Assembly (NCBI GenBank): GCA_918026815.1
Contig: CAKJVC010000143.1
Coordinates: 310,001 to 374,000 of the forward strand
Direction of reading: 5' to 3'
Source of the DNA: Chalara sp. BL73
Taxonomy: Eukaryota; Ascomycota; Leotiomycetes; Helotiales
DNA length: 64,000 bases
In this document: positions 44,419 through 57,392 of the stretch, piece after piece
Position numbering within the stretch: the stretch's first letter is position 1
Layout: each line of letters opens with the position of its first letter
The notes under the pieces: model-generated
Database searches by the model: none
Told to the model about the DNA's origin: nothing
Seen by the model: only the letters and a program-made list of their open reading frames with translations
Program-made: the position numbers and the translations under genes

Positions 44419-47400
44419 TGTCATCTCACGTCTGACGAGGCTCTACCCTCTGTATATAGGATTACCTTAGTCTACAAGCGAGAACTTAGGATGGCAATGG
44501 CGGTACTTAAGTGCCTTGCCAGGGGACGAGAACGCGCAGCCGCTACGCAGCGAGAGCTGCATGTCTCTTGGATACCGGCCTGCGCCGCTTATCCTCGAAT
44601 ACAGGGTTGCATCACAAAGTCGAATCACACCCCTCGTGTTTTGACGACTGGAAATCGTCCCGTCTGGCTTCAGATACGTCAGATAAGCGTTTGCTGCTTT
44701 CGCCATCTTATGTCACTTTCCCTATTGGGGAAATGGCAGTCGAAATCTGACTCCTCCACAAGCATTGAACCTTAAACATCCCACATGGAGTCCATGTGCG
44801 AAAGCTCCCAGGAAATTAGTTTTGCGCCATGGGTAATCTTGTAGCCGATTATCCATCTTGTGGTCGCATGGTTCGCCTATTTGTAGGCGATGTGTGCGTG
44901 AGCGAGGTGCATCGTCTGTCTATGTAAGCATATTTCTCTTGGCTAAAGCTTGGCTGCGACGAGGATGGGTCAGGGTACGGTCCGATATTATCTTGTCCTG
45001 TGTCCTGGGCTCTCCATCATCTCCATCTCCATCATCTCTACTGGGCACGCACTATAGCCTTGCCCTCGGAAAGGGAAGTGATTTAGCCGCTAAATTTGCT
45101 GCTTCTTTTAACATAACAGCTGATTCACGTAAGACGTCTAGTCTACCGCCGCCCATCAATTCCATCTGACTGTGCCGCTTGCGGTGAGCCACTTAAACTG
45201 CCAAATCTTGATTTGGCTTTGGACCACATGCGGCTGCCATAAATCCTACTTTTCTACTGGTGGTCGCCATCATCATCATCATCATCATTGTCTCATCATC
45301 ATCATCGAGATACGAATGCTCGGCCCGACATGCCAACAATACCGACGTAGTCGGGGCAACGGCGACATTCTACACGCCCATATACTTGGGAGCAGACAAG
45401 TCCATCGTATCGTGCGTCGTACAGGATTACAGGACAGTTTGATCCTAGGCTGCCTTCCTTCAAGTCGAACTCATTTCGGGAATGTCGTCTTCATCAACTT
45501 TTAGTACAATGGTCTGGGAGTCACATCGTAACTCCACTTCATGGGCTGTGCCTGTCTGTCTGTCTCCTAACCCAGACCGACGACCCAATATGGGTGGGAG
45601 TGAATTATTTTGGGATTCTTTTGAGGGGTATTGATCCACCTGCAAGATCAGTTTGCACTCTATGCCTAATTCTGAAAGAGCAAGTTGTCTCATCGAGCTT
45701 GATTATATCACCACAGTTCAAGCTCCAGAGTAACATTGCATGACTCTTGCTGTAGCCCACCCAATGTGTTGTACTACGGAGGCCCCTCAAACATGCAGAG
45801 CTATCCAGGAGCAGCCCAGACACGATAACGGTTTAAGATCCATACCACTAGCCACTTTCCGACCCAGATCGTGGGGTTGAGGAAAGACGGGAATCATCGG
45901 GCCCTCCCGAGCATTGTACAGTATGTTCTCGGTCCAAGAGCCCAGAGAAGGGAAGTCTCCCGACGAGGTCAACCCACTCGCCTGGTCCCTACGGAGTCCC
46001 CGTAAGGATCGCATTGAATATACAGTATCAAATCGGGTTCGCATGCTGAAGTGAATGGTCAATATTCTCTTACAACCACCTCAGATACACATTTGCCGGG
46101 GCATTAGTTTTCAGTGTCTGTGCCGCAGTCGAGCAGAAAGATGCCAAAGATTTATCCACTTCTCCCCTTGCTTGGCAACAGTTGGTGCCTTTTGCCCCAG
46201 CGCGGTAATTGGAAACTTGGAACTAGAGATGAGTAGGACTACAAAGAGTAAAGCCTAACGACTGTTGGTGGCGATGGGGGCGTGTCTGCAGGCTTTACCC
46301 ATTCTCTACCATTCTGCGCGAAGCCTCGGAAGGAAATGAAATTGCTTTCGGTCAAATTCATCCGTGCAGTATGATCACAGTATTACCCCGCTCTCTGAAG
46401 CATACAACGTACTGATAAAAGGCACAAGCGCTTTAATACGTATCTAGGACATGATTAAGCGCCATTATTATCATCAAGTAGTTACATCAGACATCAAAAC
46501 GTGGCTCTTGATGTGCAACGGCGTTCAACTCGGTTGGCGTTTCTCATTTCCCCTGCCAGTCTACAAAGGGACAATGTCCTTCCTCATCCAGTCGCACATA
46601 CTTTGTACACCATAACATTTACTGTGAAGTCTCCACTTATAATCCTCGCCATGATGTGATGGATGCCGCAGGTGGCGCTTTTATGATGGGTTTCGGTTCA
46701 GGAGAGTGGTCGAATTGTTCTTGCAAACTTCGTTGCCAATATGGTGGCTGAAGGGGATCCCGAGATCGATCGGACGGCAATAGCGATTGTTGGTGATATG
46801 GCAAACGAGAATTAGCAAAATCAAGGCCCTAGCTAGGGGGATTCGCCATCTTCCTGAGGAAGTCTCTCACCAACAAGGGGTAAGAAGGTTCCCCGCGTGT
46901 AATGCGGTGCCTCCTGGCCTGTCCAGTATGTGCAGCAAAAGAAACGATGGCACACAAGCTTTCCTGTGCCTGTTCCCATGCTCAGGTTAGGATATCAAGC
47001 AAGCTCATAGTAATTAGAGATTGGCACGCTTCAAGATCTCCGCACCACCAGCGTCAGGGTTGAATTCAGGCTGCCGAATGATCTCCCATAGGCTTGCTTT
47101 CGTTACATTTCGAATGTCTCAAAATCCCCAAGATATGTTATGATATTGTCCCTCAGGGATCATCAGTCCTAGAGCCATGTACTGTTTTTCAATCGGCTAA
47201 AGCCGTTAGTTTAACATCGTTTCTGCTATGATATGCAATTTTGCGCAAGAGAACTAGAATGGTATATGCGTATCTGCCAGACGTTCGGCGTGCATCCCGA
47301 AGATCAGAAGGTATTCTAACAGAGATCCAAACCAATCTTCAATGCAATACCTATAATGAGTAATATATGCCCACGAAGTATTTCTCGAGCTTATCCTGCC

Positions 47401-48286
47401 TCAGTGGGATATCTGAATCCCATACACAATGTTGTAGTTATCCTGAGTATGTTAGGGCAAGTAGCATTATTGGCTCGGCAACTAATGATAGGATCGAAAT
47501 CGCGAGATGAAGCAAACGCCTCGCAATGACCGAAATTCAAACCACGTTCAGGGTTCGAACTTGCAGGTTCTACACTGCATTCCGACGCGGTTGATCCTTA
47601 CTTTTAAAACCCACCGATGTAACGCATTTTCGGCCAACCTGTTCACCACGGGCAGCCACATCTGGAGATTAGAACAATAGAACCTGAGCCTTCATCACAA
47701 ATTGACGTTCGGGCAAGGCCACAGGACTGTGAAGGATCACCTTTGCGGGTATTAAACGTGCATGCAGGTCAGTGAATTGAGTTCTGACAGGAGGTGCCCT
47801 TGTGCAGTGAAGCAGTATGTTCATTGGTACTGAACGTAAATACCCTTGGCGACCATCAGGGCAACCTGAATGGTTCGAAAATACTTATCGATGGGCTTCC
47901 GATGCCATTGTTGAATTTCATCAATAGGTGGCTGTGATATAACTCCATTCACAAGAGCTTGCGTTGAAGCAACGTCACAGTCGATACTGATCGACTCCAT
48001 GACAGTGACGATCATCGATCTAGTCAGCCATGTGTGCTATCTCGTTATCTTGAACAAAGCTTCTGCTTAGCAAACGATGATATGGTAGCTATTGTATACT
48101 GCCCGTGTCACACATTTCAGGTATTCCTTCACTAAAAGGCTGGGAAACATATAATTCGCATTTTGATACAGGCAGAATCCGCTGCGAAACCCCATACGTA
48201 CTCCGAAAAAAGTCATTGACCCAAACACCATCCATATGCTGAACATTACCTTTTAGATTTCCCATCCCTCCTCACAATCTGCCTAA
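44419..48286. other. Long gene-poor region
   Basis: About 3.9 kb without a recognisable gene. Frames such as 44374-44775, 44858-45169 and 45787-46062 show no domain or splice logic. It contains the CAT microsatellite at 45268-45305 and one GGTTCGAAC word (about 47550) that does not form a tRNA T-arm. Confidence 0.45.
45268..45305. repeat. CAT trinucleotide microsatellite
   Basis: Seven CAT units (45268-45288), a 5-bp break, then four more (45294-45305). Confidence 0.9.
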
Positions 48287-49237
48287 CTAATCGTGGAAGA
48301 ATTGATTGTGGTAGCCCATGTCGTGCTGTGGCGACGGCTTACTGTCGAGAAAACCGTGGGGGCTAGCCGCAATATGAACGTGGTCGTCGTCCACTCCGTA
48401 CCGATTATGATATCCAATATCTGAATCAAATACCGAGCCGCCAGGGGCATTCTCCTCCAGAGGCGCCTCGTAACCTTCACTTCGTACACGGGCGCTCTTT
48501 AGATCATGCAAACGCCGTGCCTCTTTATCATCCTCTGGCATCAAGTATTTGCCTTTTCTGGTCGTTTTCCGATATGTATGCGCATCAAGGAGAAGAGCAG
48601 CAAGCGTGGATATGCTGTAATTGCGTATTAGCCCTATTCACTTTGAGGCTAGGGGAAAAGCACATACGTTCCCACTAAGGTCATTCCCCATAGAGCTTTA
48701 TAGTCTCTGCAGACACCTGCTTGTGCCATTCCACCCCATTCCTTCCCTGTACATTGTTTTTCTAGCACATGGGATGTGCTCACACTCCAGCTCAGAAGCG
48801 CAAGCCCGAGCGCCCAGAAAAATGATATGGCGCCGTTCAGAATAAGGTTGAATCTTGGTGATAAGTAGGTGAAGTTGTACAAAATGATTGTGAGCGTTAA
48901 TATTCCTACTGTTCCCAGAGAAACCGAGAGCAACTGCTGCCAGTTAGCGGAACTACTTCAATACGAGGCCTTTTAAAGGAGATAACGAATGCAGACCTAC
49001 CACAATGAACGTCCACGGTATCGCATAATTCTCCTTGCCTGGGCGAGACATTAGCGCAAGTTCGTAGCTATTCCGCAGGTTACCGGTATGAAGATACTCA
49101 CGTAGATAGTACATGAAATATACCATAATTCCGCTGACCACGATCGAACTCAAGAGCTGCCCGGCCCTAAAGACATGGAAGGGAATTCGTGGGTAAGGCG
49201 ATGGCCTACCCCCTCGTTTGTTCCTCTTGAGCGCCAT
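48287..49237 (-). CDS. MARVEL-like four-TM membrane protein
   Basis: Predicted 255-aa fungal membrane protein. Exons are 49237-49102, 49038-49001, 48933-48668 and 48614-48287; all phases close. TM1 is QLLSSIVVSGIMVYFMYYL, followed by NYAIPWTFIV / LLSVSLGTVGIL, then FNLILNGAISFFWALGLALL, and finally LWGMTLVGT / ISTLAALLLDA. The pattern of four helices with a short W-rich loop, and Cys in the last loop (KQC...GVC), is that of fungal MARVEL-domain proteins. The hydrophilic C-tail (about 70 aa) has HNRYGVDDDHVH and ends HNQFFHD. Location is probably plasma membrane or secretory pathway; function is unknown. The third acceptor could lie one codon earlier (CAG kept as Gln). Confidence 0.82.
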
Positions 49238-50981
49238 TCTTCAATAGCGCAGACGGAGTCCCTCGAGCGACCAGTCGATAAAGTCGGTTGACGATGAGGA
49301 GCCGACGATGAAGGAAAAAATGTCGTTGTCGTAGTTGTGTCAGACGGCTGGCAAACAGGATTGAAAATCCGCCTGTTTCAGCTTGGGTCCAACAGTCTCA
49401 TTTGAGGCAAAGTGTGATAGCGATTGCTCCTCAATCAAGAACCATGCTTTGATCCTCTCCATTGGCTGGAACAGAATATCGACAGGGGCTTGGTGGCTCA
49501 ATGTCAGCACGTCTCCTCAGAAATTGGGGGCAGAAGCTGAAAATAGAGGCGGCGCAGTTGGTGTGGGGCAATCTTGAAGCACCGTGCGACTTCTAACAAA
49601 CCCTAGTATTAGGACTTCAAGTCACTCACAGGCTCTGTCGTTTCAATAAAACATGATAACATGTTCTATTAGTGATAGAGTTTTCCTTTTTGAGTTATCA
49701 TTACCAAAACTGGTACTTGACTTGGGGATTTTGACAGATTGAGTGTTGCTTGTGCTATCAGGTGCGATTTCATGTATATTCTGTTGTAGTGGAATGAAAT
49801 CTTGAATCCACAGATCTATCGATGCTATTTGAATTAAATTAGTCATGTTAATTGAACTACCAGACACAGCAGAGAGTACCATCAGGTGACACTTCTCAGC
49901 AAGAGATCCTGATGAACAGGCCACGGCAAAATAGCAGATACCTCTGCTATTATTGCCTTCAAGCAATGATAGCTGATCAGCAGTCTATACAGTTCAGAGC
50001 AGCGGCATCGTAAAGTATCTGCGATCGACAGACTTTATCTAGCTTCTCACAAAAAAAAAAGAAAAGCCATATCAGTTGATGGGTCTACATCCATTCTAGT
50101 GTGAAAGAAGGGTTGAAGCGAATAAAAAGTTCTCAGTGAGTCTTTGACAAGTATACTTTGCTTTTAAGAGCTACTGCTGGAAGCAGCAGTATTACTATTT
50201 CACCAACTTAGCATAGACATCTCAAATAATGAGGCCTGTCGCAGAGTGTTCTCTCCATGTTTAATTCTCTTGAACTGAACTAGGGTCGTGCCCGAGTCAA
50301 TTCCAGAAAACATACTTACGGGAATTCGTGAACGGTTGACTTCGTTACAGACAAATGTTACATCTCCCTTACAATGCACAAGATTTAGATTAAACACTCG
50401 GTCCTACCCTGATGTTGACATAGCATTCGTGAATATGGCATTTTGTACAGGAAGATATGAATTGTTGAGGGTGTTTTGAGGTCTTGAAAATGCGGCTTGT
50501 ATTACTGATTTAAATCACAGGTTCGAATCACCGAGTTCCGGATTTCAGAACTATTATATAGCTTCTTCTGAACTTCAAATACGCATATATACCATACCAG
50601 ATGGATCGCGGAAGAGCTGATTATTAGACATCCAAACACCGAGATATGCTTTCTATCTTGAATACTAAGAACATGAGAACATATATATAGATTTCTTTAA
50701 TGTTTGTGACATTGCAACTATCCCCCGGTTTGGATTTTCCTTTTATCTATGAAGTAAACTGTTACTAAGTGACCTTGCATGAGCTTCCAATTCTGGCATT
50801 AGCGGCGCAGCACCCCCATTCTTGCCCCACTTACGATCATAGATCACGACATCAGAAGAAATGTCGCCTCAACAATGAATGTGAGCGAAAAAAAAAGTTA
50901 AGACGCTGTGCAGAGAGACACGTATGACGGGTTGTATTTAAGGCTCTTTTTACTGTTCTACATTGCGTGGCTCAAACCACA
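49238..50981. other. Intergenic, no supported gene
   Basis: 1.7 kb between divergent genes. It holds short random frames, an A-rich run at about 50049, and a lone GGTTCGAATC word at about 50520 that does not fold as a tRNA arm. Confidence 0.45.
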
Positions 50982-52848
50982 ATGGCTCTTCAAGACGACG
51001 AAGTGGATGCCACTGAAGCTACGCCTCTGATACCTCAAAAACCTAAAAAGGCGGGAGGCTCGGTCTTGTATAAGCTTTTACTCACTGGCTTCATGGTATC
51101 TTTATCGTTCGCCGTTACACAGGTTCCGTGAGTCGCTTCCCCTTCCCAAAGATTAAACGCCAAGCAAGATCATGTACGATGTAGGAGCAAGCACTCACGC
51201 TTAGTAGCCTCATCTACGTCTTCCGCGTAATGACATGCGAGGCCTACTACGAAAACCACCCAGAACCGTTACCCGGCTCAGACCGCTGCGGAAACCATGA
51301 GATTGAAGCCGACACTGCACGTTCCGTTGCCCTTCTAGGCACTTCGACAACATTTTTCGGCGTCATCAACTTGTTCATCACGGGATGGAACATCAAGCGC
51401 TTCGGCGTCAAAACCGGACTATTGATCCAAGTCTTCTTTCCGGCTGTTCGTCTCGCGATTCAAAATATTGGAGTCATGGCTGGCGGCAACGCCGGTATCG
51501 TGATCATCCAGTGCTCGCAAATCGTCACGATTCTTGGAGGACCTGGAGGCTATCTGCTTGCGCTAAATTCGTTTGTTGCTGAAGTGATTGAGCATAAGGA
51601 GAGGACCGGTGCTCTTGGGAGGCTCCAGGGGGTGTCATTTATTGGTAACTCTCTTGGATACCTTGTTGGAGGCCTTATCGGAGAATACTTTGGCATTCTG
51701 GCTCCGTTCAGGCTCACGCTAGCGTTATTTCTTACTTGTTGTATTTATATCGCCTTGTTTCTTCCATGGGTCGCTCCATATAAATCAGAGGCAGCTTCAA
51801 CGGCTGCAAAAGGCTTAGCAAGGTTTTTTGGCCCAGTAAGTTTTCATACTCTATACTATTCTCCTTCTTTAAGGAGAGCCTAGCTTTCTTTCAGATAGAT
51901 GAACCTAGCTAACTTTCGCAGCTGAAAACCTTCACCCCTCGGAAATGGGTGCTCCGCAACGGCACCATCCAAAGAGAGTACGGCGCTCTCATTCTCGGTC
52001 TCGGAGTCTTCTTCGGCGTGCTGGCCACAGGATATATCCCCGTCCTCCTTCAGCTCTACTCCACCGACGCCCTCGGCTTCGGAACCAGAGAAAACGGGCT
52101 TCTCATATCCCTCAACTCCTTCATCAGGGGCCTCTTCCTCACTTTCGTCTTCCCCAAGATAATATCTGCTGGCCGGTCCTGGATCTCCAGCCGCTCTTCC
52201 CGGCCTCCTTCACCTATGCTCTCCAAAAACTCCGCGATTCCCGATCTCCCGCACTCGCAGGCCGAGTTTGCTGGAATGGATGATGAGCCAATCGAGCCGC
52301 CAAAATTAGATGATGAGAAAGAGACCTTTGAGTTCGATCTGCATTTCACGAAGTATTCTTTGATAGTTGATGGCGCGTTGACGGGAGCTGCGACTTTTGT
52401 TACCAAAGGGTGGCAGATTTATTTAGTGGCGATTGTGTTGCCGTTGGCAAGTGGAACGGGGAGTAGCGCCAAGGGCACGATCTTACAAATGTTTCCTGCT
52501 AGTGAAAGGGCGGATGCTTTAAGTGCTATTACTTTGTTAGATATGATTGCACGACTTTCTACGAGTAAGTTACTCCTTCACGATCTATTGGTGGCGAGGC
52601 TAATGTGATGTGGCAGCTCTGGTATTTGGGATTATATATGCTGCCTTTGCGGAAATTGGCCAGACTCAACTTGTGTTTGTGGTTAACGCTGTATGTATAT
52701 CTTTCATTGCTGAGAAACTCGACATGCTGACTTCCATCAGGGAATTGCTGTACTAGGCTTCTGCATTTTGCTGTTCTCGAGGTTTCCACCGGAAGGGAGT
52801 AAGAGACTGGGAGATGAACAGGCCGAAGCGACGAGTCAAGATAATTAA
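50982..52848 (+). CDS. MFS transporter
   Basis: Predicted 532-aa 12-TM MFS protein. Exons are 50982-51127, 51208-51835, 51922-52564, 52617-52690 and 52741-52848, all in phase. A cytosolic start with ATPLIPQKPKK leads to TM1 (LLLTGFMVSLSFAVTQVP / LIYVFRVMTCE). Helices continue through RSVALLGTSTTFFGVINLFI, GWNIKRFGVKTG (loop 2-3), GGPGGYLLALNSFVAEV and NSLGYLVGGLIGEYFG. A long cytosolic loop (about residues 345-410, Ser/Pro and acidic) separates the halves. This subfamily (YCR023c/SLC46-like general substrate MFS) is common in ascomycetes. The substrate is not evident, and no biosynthetic genes lie beside it. Confidence 0.9.
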
Positions 52849-53631
52849 ACTCTTTCCATATTCACATTAGATAAAAAGATATGGCTGCCCTCAGCAATAG
52901 GTAATATGTGAGCTAGGGGAGATTTTTTGATAGCGGGACTATCATGGGAAATGACGATTTGTACTAGTTGAAAGTGGTGGGTCAAGGTCAAAACAGCTTG
53001 TGAATGGCGATGATAGTGGAGAGATGTTTGCCATCCGATACCCTATTGCGAAGGGGTTGGAAACTCGGAAGTCACTCCATGCTTGGCAGGGTAGGTAGTT
53101 ATTCGGAGAGTACCAAAAGCAAAACTATCCAACCTCGTTAGGTTGTCTAGAAACCCTCTCTGAGATGAGGATTTTTATGTCGAATTGTCGATGTCGCCCA
53201 CGTTTCACCCCTCCAACAAACACAGCTTGACCTGAACTCTTTCCGTGGAGCCGCCCCTGTGTTTGTTGCAGACTATTTTGTCTAAACAAATATATATATA
53301 GGAAGTAAGGAAGCTTTGGTCTGATTGGCTGTCATTTTTGGTAGTGGAAAAAGGGGCTCGCTTCAAAAAAAAAAAAAAAAAAAAAAAATAATACTTCGAA
53401 GATCATACCATGCTTACAATTTTCCTGTAGAAAGGAGGAAGCCGGCCCGTTTTGTATCTATGAAAGCTGGCGGCTGATTGCCCTATTTCTCTACGATATA
53501 GTCTAGATAGATACCAAAAGTAAGGTGATGGGCTAGGTGATAAATAAAATTACATTCTCTTCAAGGCACTGCCGTTGATACGTATAGAGCTCAAATACTG
53601 CTCATAATTCAACATAAAGAGAATTATAATT
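52849..53631. other. Intergenic with A24 tract
   Basis: 0.8 kb between convergent genes. An uninterrupted run of 24 A lies at 53365-53388. A 74-codon minus frame (53550-53774) is the last exon of the next gene read in its own frame plus trailing sequence. Nothing else is seen. Confidence 0.5.
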
Positions 53632-54651
53632 TCAGTGCCGTCGATGGACACTCTCGCGTCGTGCATCCTTTCTCGAGTCCCCACGTCTGTTCTTGCTTCT
53701 CTCTTTTCGCTCTGCGCTACTCTTCGAGCCCTGTTTCTGTGCATCCTCTGCTTCGTGGCGCTGTTGCTGATCATCTAAACAATTATGAGTACCATTGTAG
53801 CGTATGTGCGTCTATTGTGTTGCGGATCAAACTCACCAAGAGATTCTTTCTTAGCTTCTGCCAGAGGTAATAGATTACCAATATTGAATCCGTCGAAAAC
53901 TCTATTTTCCAGAAGGAAACGAAGATCGAAGATAACGTCGAAAGCATGCATATCGCAGACATTGAAATATTCACTAAACGTTTTTGTCCCTTGCGGCAAC
54001 TTAAATGTCAAAAAGACCTTGCCCTTCGATTTCATAATACCAATCGGCGTCCTAGCCTCTGTAGTTTCGCTACCCTCTATTACAGAGTAACCCAATGCGT
54101 CAACTACATGCGCTCCGACCATCATACCTTTGTCATTGCCGCTGTCGAGTAGTGCCACATGGTTGCGCAGCCCATTATACACATCGAATATTTGAATGAT
54201 GACTTTGTTATCTAATTGCTGCTTGAAAATGAGTGATCGTTTATAACATCTTAGGTTATACGCAGCCACTTACAATAGTTCCCACTGGCGCTGAGTGTGC
54301 TCGCCGTATCTGCGGCTGGGTTTCCGGGTGCCCGCCCCCTAGAAAGAGAGACTTAAGGGCATTTGTCACAGTAGCGACCGGACTATGATTTGCTGCTTGT
54401 GGGGAAGGATGATCAACCTGTGGGAAGGTGGTAGAGTCTTCGTTTACTGACTGTTCCTCGCCCGGGGAGCGGCAATCGTATTCGATATCACCTTCATATC
54501 TTAGTACCCTGTCTTGTGGGCCATGTTTTGAGCTACAACCTACCATTTTTGAGATACCTATATGCATACCAATAACTCTTCTCGTCAGACCAAATCCAGT
54601 CACTCCATCCCGAAAAAGGTACAGGGTATAATTTTTGACCTCTCGAATCAT
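53632..54651 (-). CDS. Hypothetical protein with retropepsin-like segment (5' end uncertain)
   Basis: Three exons are inferred: 54651 to about 54271, about 54219-53837, and about 53776-53632, with GTAAGT and GTGAGT donors and phases that close. The second exon has NHVALLDSGNDKGMMVGAHV, with a D-S-G catalytic-type triad, and then FKLPQGTKTFSEYFNVCDM and FDVIFDLRFLLE, the order seen in retropepsin-like aspartyl protease domains of retroelements and some cellular proteins. The first exon is Ser/Pro-rich, with IRRAHSAPVGTI before the splice. The last exon is a basic, Gln/Arg-rich tail. The frame stays open upstream of 54651 for over 35 codons (QEALYAQRKCPE), so an earlier exon may exist. Protease activity is unproven. 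No other retroelement part is adjacent. Confidence 0.6.
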
Positions 54652-55224
54652 CTCTGGGCATTTCCTCTGGGCGTAGAGAGCTTCCTGTAGATAGTTTTTG
54701 GAATTGGCCTTGTGTGTCGTATCCTACTGTTCAAAATTTCCCTCAGAATGGCTCAGCACCAAGACTCTTTTTAAAAGAGACGCGGCCTAAATGGTAGCCG
54801 GTAAAATGCCGGTCCTCACCTCCTGTGCCAACAGCATAAGTCCTATACCTATTGAGCACGTGGCGAGGCAACAGAAGGTTTGCAAGGCAAAAATGAGGCT
54901 GCAGACGCTACACTGCCCCACACGCCGGCAGGAACCTGGTAAGACCAGTAATGGTTTTAGATTGGGATATAGTTAGTTACACCAGTGCAAGTGATACAGT
55001 GATGTATGCATACAAGGCAGATTGGGTACAGCTTGCTAAAGCTGCGCTCACCGGACCTTGAAGAAACGCTCCAAGCTTTATCAACTCGTGATATGCGGCA
55101 CAAACGCGAAGAGTGAAATCTGCGACAAATACAGCGCATAAAAAGAGGCTGTTTGCCTCCATGTAAGAAATAAAGGTTTAACCTCTTTCTTTGAAGGAAA
55201 ACAGCTTGGCGTACTTCGACTAAG
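54652..55224. other. Divergent intergenic region
   Basis: Separates the retropepsin-like gene from the DUF6594 gene. It may include an unidentified first exon of the former. Short minus frames at 54957-55162 are not convincing. Confidence 0.4.
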
Positions 55225-56271
55225 ATGAAAGGCTACCCAAAGCTAGCTCTTCTCATGGGTGACTGCCCAGAGACCGCTATTTTTCGAAGATTTTCAGCAT
55301 TAAGCGCACAAAATTTGCTTTATCTGCAGGCTGAATTACGGAATCTCGAAGTGGACCTTCGCCGATATGCAGCTGAAGACGATGTTTCATCGCACCCCGA
55401 TCGAAAGGTCTATTCTGTAGACTGGTTTGCCTTGCAAGACTCGGCTGCCGAGGCTCCCGAAGAAGGGAATGATAATAGGCAATGGGATACTATACTGAAA
55501 ATTCGGGGAAAGCTCGCAGAGTATCGTAAGTCATGGTAAATCAGATTATGTCTACATCGCCGAGCTAGGCTAATATAAACAGAGATAGCACTTTTGAGGC
55601 ACAAAGAGATTATCAAGGACAGAGGGCCTATGCGCCGCGACCTGAACTTTTTAAATCGATGGATGGAACGAACGGACATGGGGGCTGTGTATCTTCATGG
55701 AGAAGACAGGGATACATGGAAGAATCCCCAATTTAAGGATGATTTGCTTGCGCTTAAAGTACATGCTGATGATTTTTTTTTTCAGTGGGTATATGAGCAC
55801 TTAGTCTTCTGGTATCACTATATCCTTGGCCGCTATATAGAGGTCAGTATACTGCTCTGAGCAAACTGGACGAATATCTCCATCTCAATGACATATTTGA
55901 ATCTAGAAACCGTCGCAGGAAGCACACCTTGCGGGAACGGTGATTTATAGCGAAACAGCCATATCACGTTGGACAAAACTAATAACAACAACCTTGGCCT
56001 GTACTCTGCCTGTTGCTTCCATCGTGCTGCTCAATGCAGTTGAAAATACTAATAAACGGCTTGGGATAACGGCAGCACTAACTGCTGCATTCTCATTTTG
56101 TCTGGCTATCACAACAAGTGCAAAAATGTCAGAGATATTTGCTGCGACTTCAGCGTGAGCTCATCCTCCCAACTCTCATGATAAAAAATTAAACGCAATA
56201 GATATGCCGCAGTGCAAGTCGTTTTTATTGGCAGTACTGTCCAAAGTAGCTTTTTGGAATCGCAGCAATGA
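55225..56271 (+). CDS. DUF6594 family membrane protein
   Basis: Predicted 292-aa member of the fungal DUF6594 family. Exons are 55225-55525, 55583-55842, 55907-56154 and 56202-56271, all in phase. Family signature at the N-terminus: GYPKLALLMGDCPETAIFRR followed by FSALSAQNLLYLQAELRNLE. The middle has FLNRWMERTDMGAVYLHGED (as MGxxxLxGxD). The C-terminal third carries three hydrophobic helices: ITTTLACTLPVASIVLLNAV, LGITAALTAAFSFCLAITTS, and the end EIFAATSA / YAAVQVVFIGS. It is probably an integral membrane protein; the role of the family is unknown. Confidence 0.92.
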
Positions 56272-57392
56272 TGATATTAATTGAGGAGAGGTGACCAGCT
56301 AAGAGGTAGACTGTGAAGTCTAGAGCACAAGCCTACATGCCTAATGCATGAAACCTTCTGCCACATTGAATACAACTTTGATTCTCTGTCGGGAAGGCAC
56401 ACTTTGCGACAAAAGGAGCCCATCCCAAGACTTAAAGTTTTCATGACTCTCTTATCTTCCTTCTAATAGCCAAGTATGGAAAATACATTGAATAATCGGC
56501 CTCTTCTCTAAACTCTACGGTACTTGGAAGCTGAGGGCAGGTTGAACATGGTACAGTAGGCGGAGAGACTGAATACACTATCAGCATGAAGATTTCTTGC
56601 TATTGGTGGAATGCCAAGTTTCTGGTAGATATTGTACCAAATAGCCTCGGCGTGCTGGGTACACTTGTGTCGTCATGCAAATGGAGACTGGATAAACGCG
56701 TGTGTATCGCCGTAGGCCAGAACTAAAATGTAAAATGTCGATGCCGGCTGCCGAATCAAGGATGTGTGAAAACCACTAGAAAATAAAAACGACGACTTAA
56801 TGAACCTGACCAGATGAGCCACACTTTTACCCGTGGCTTCTACGTCATTAATGCCATAAGTGATGTGTCCAAGTGGGGATCTTTGCCCATTCCAGCACTA
56901 GTCTGCCAAGTAATATCTTGGAATTTAAGTTGTGGCTGAAAGGAATGTATTACGCTTCATTTCTCCAGACATACACGAAAAGTAGGAAGCCAATCAAAAG
57001 TGACAGCTACGACAAAGCGTACTCACGATGGTTGGCTCTGATGCCATGCTGAAACAGAAGAACCTCGCTGGCCCCCGATCTCATATGCCAAAGTGGCATA
57101 TCTAAAGATCTAGATGTGTGGCTCCAACCAGGGCACAACCTCTATGACGCTGAACAGCCCTTCACAATCTAGTCTTCCTTGTTTGAGCGCATGAGCCAGC
57201 GCAACGCAGCACGAACATGTCGTTCTATAGCCATATCCATTTCCTATATCTTGCACATGTCCCATCGTGAAAATCTATTTTCTTTGTCGACAAGTCTGGT
57301 CGCCTATTAATTCATAATTTGAAGCTCTCGCTCGGCTGATCATCGCCTGCTCACATTCACAACTCTAGCTAACAAGCAGACAATAAAGCAAA
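56272..57392. other. Intergenic, no supported gene
   Basis: 1.1 kb with no frame of note. The last 100 bp before the SUR7/PalI-like start carry CT-rich, promoter-like sequence. Confidence 0.5.

Noticed and set aside
47540..47575. GGGTTCGAAC word suggesting a tRNA
   Set aside because: T-stem bases do not pair on either strand; no cloverleaf found.
50515..50550. GGTTCGAATC word suggesting a tRNA
   Set aside because: No complementary T-stem and no acceptor stem.
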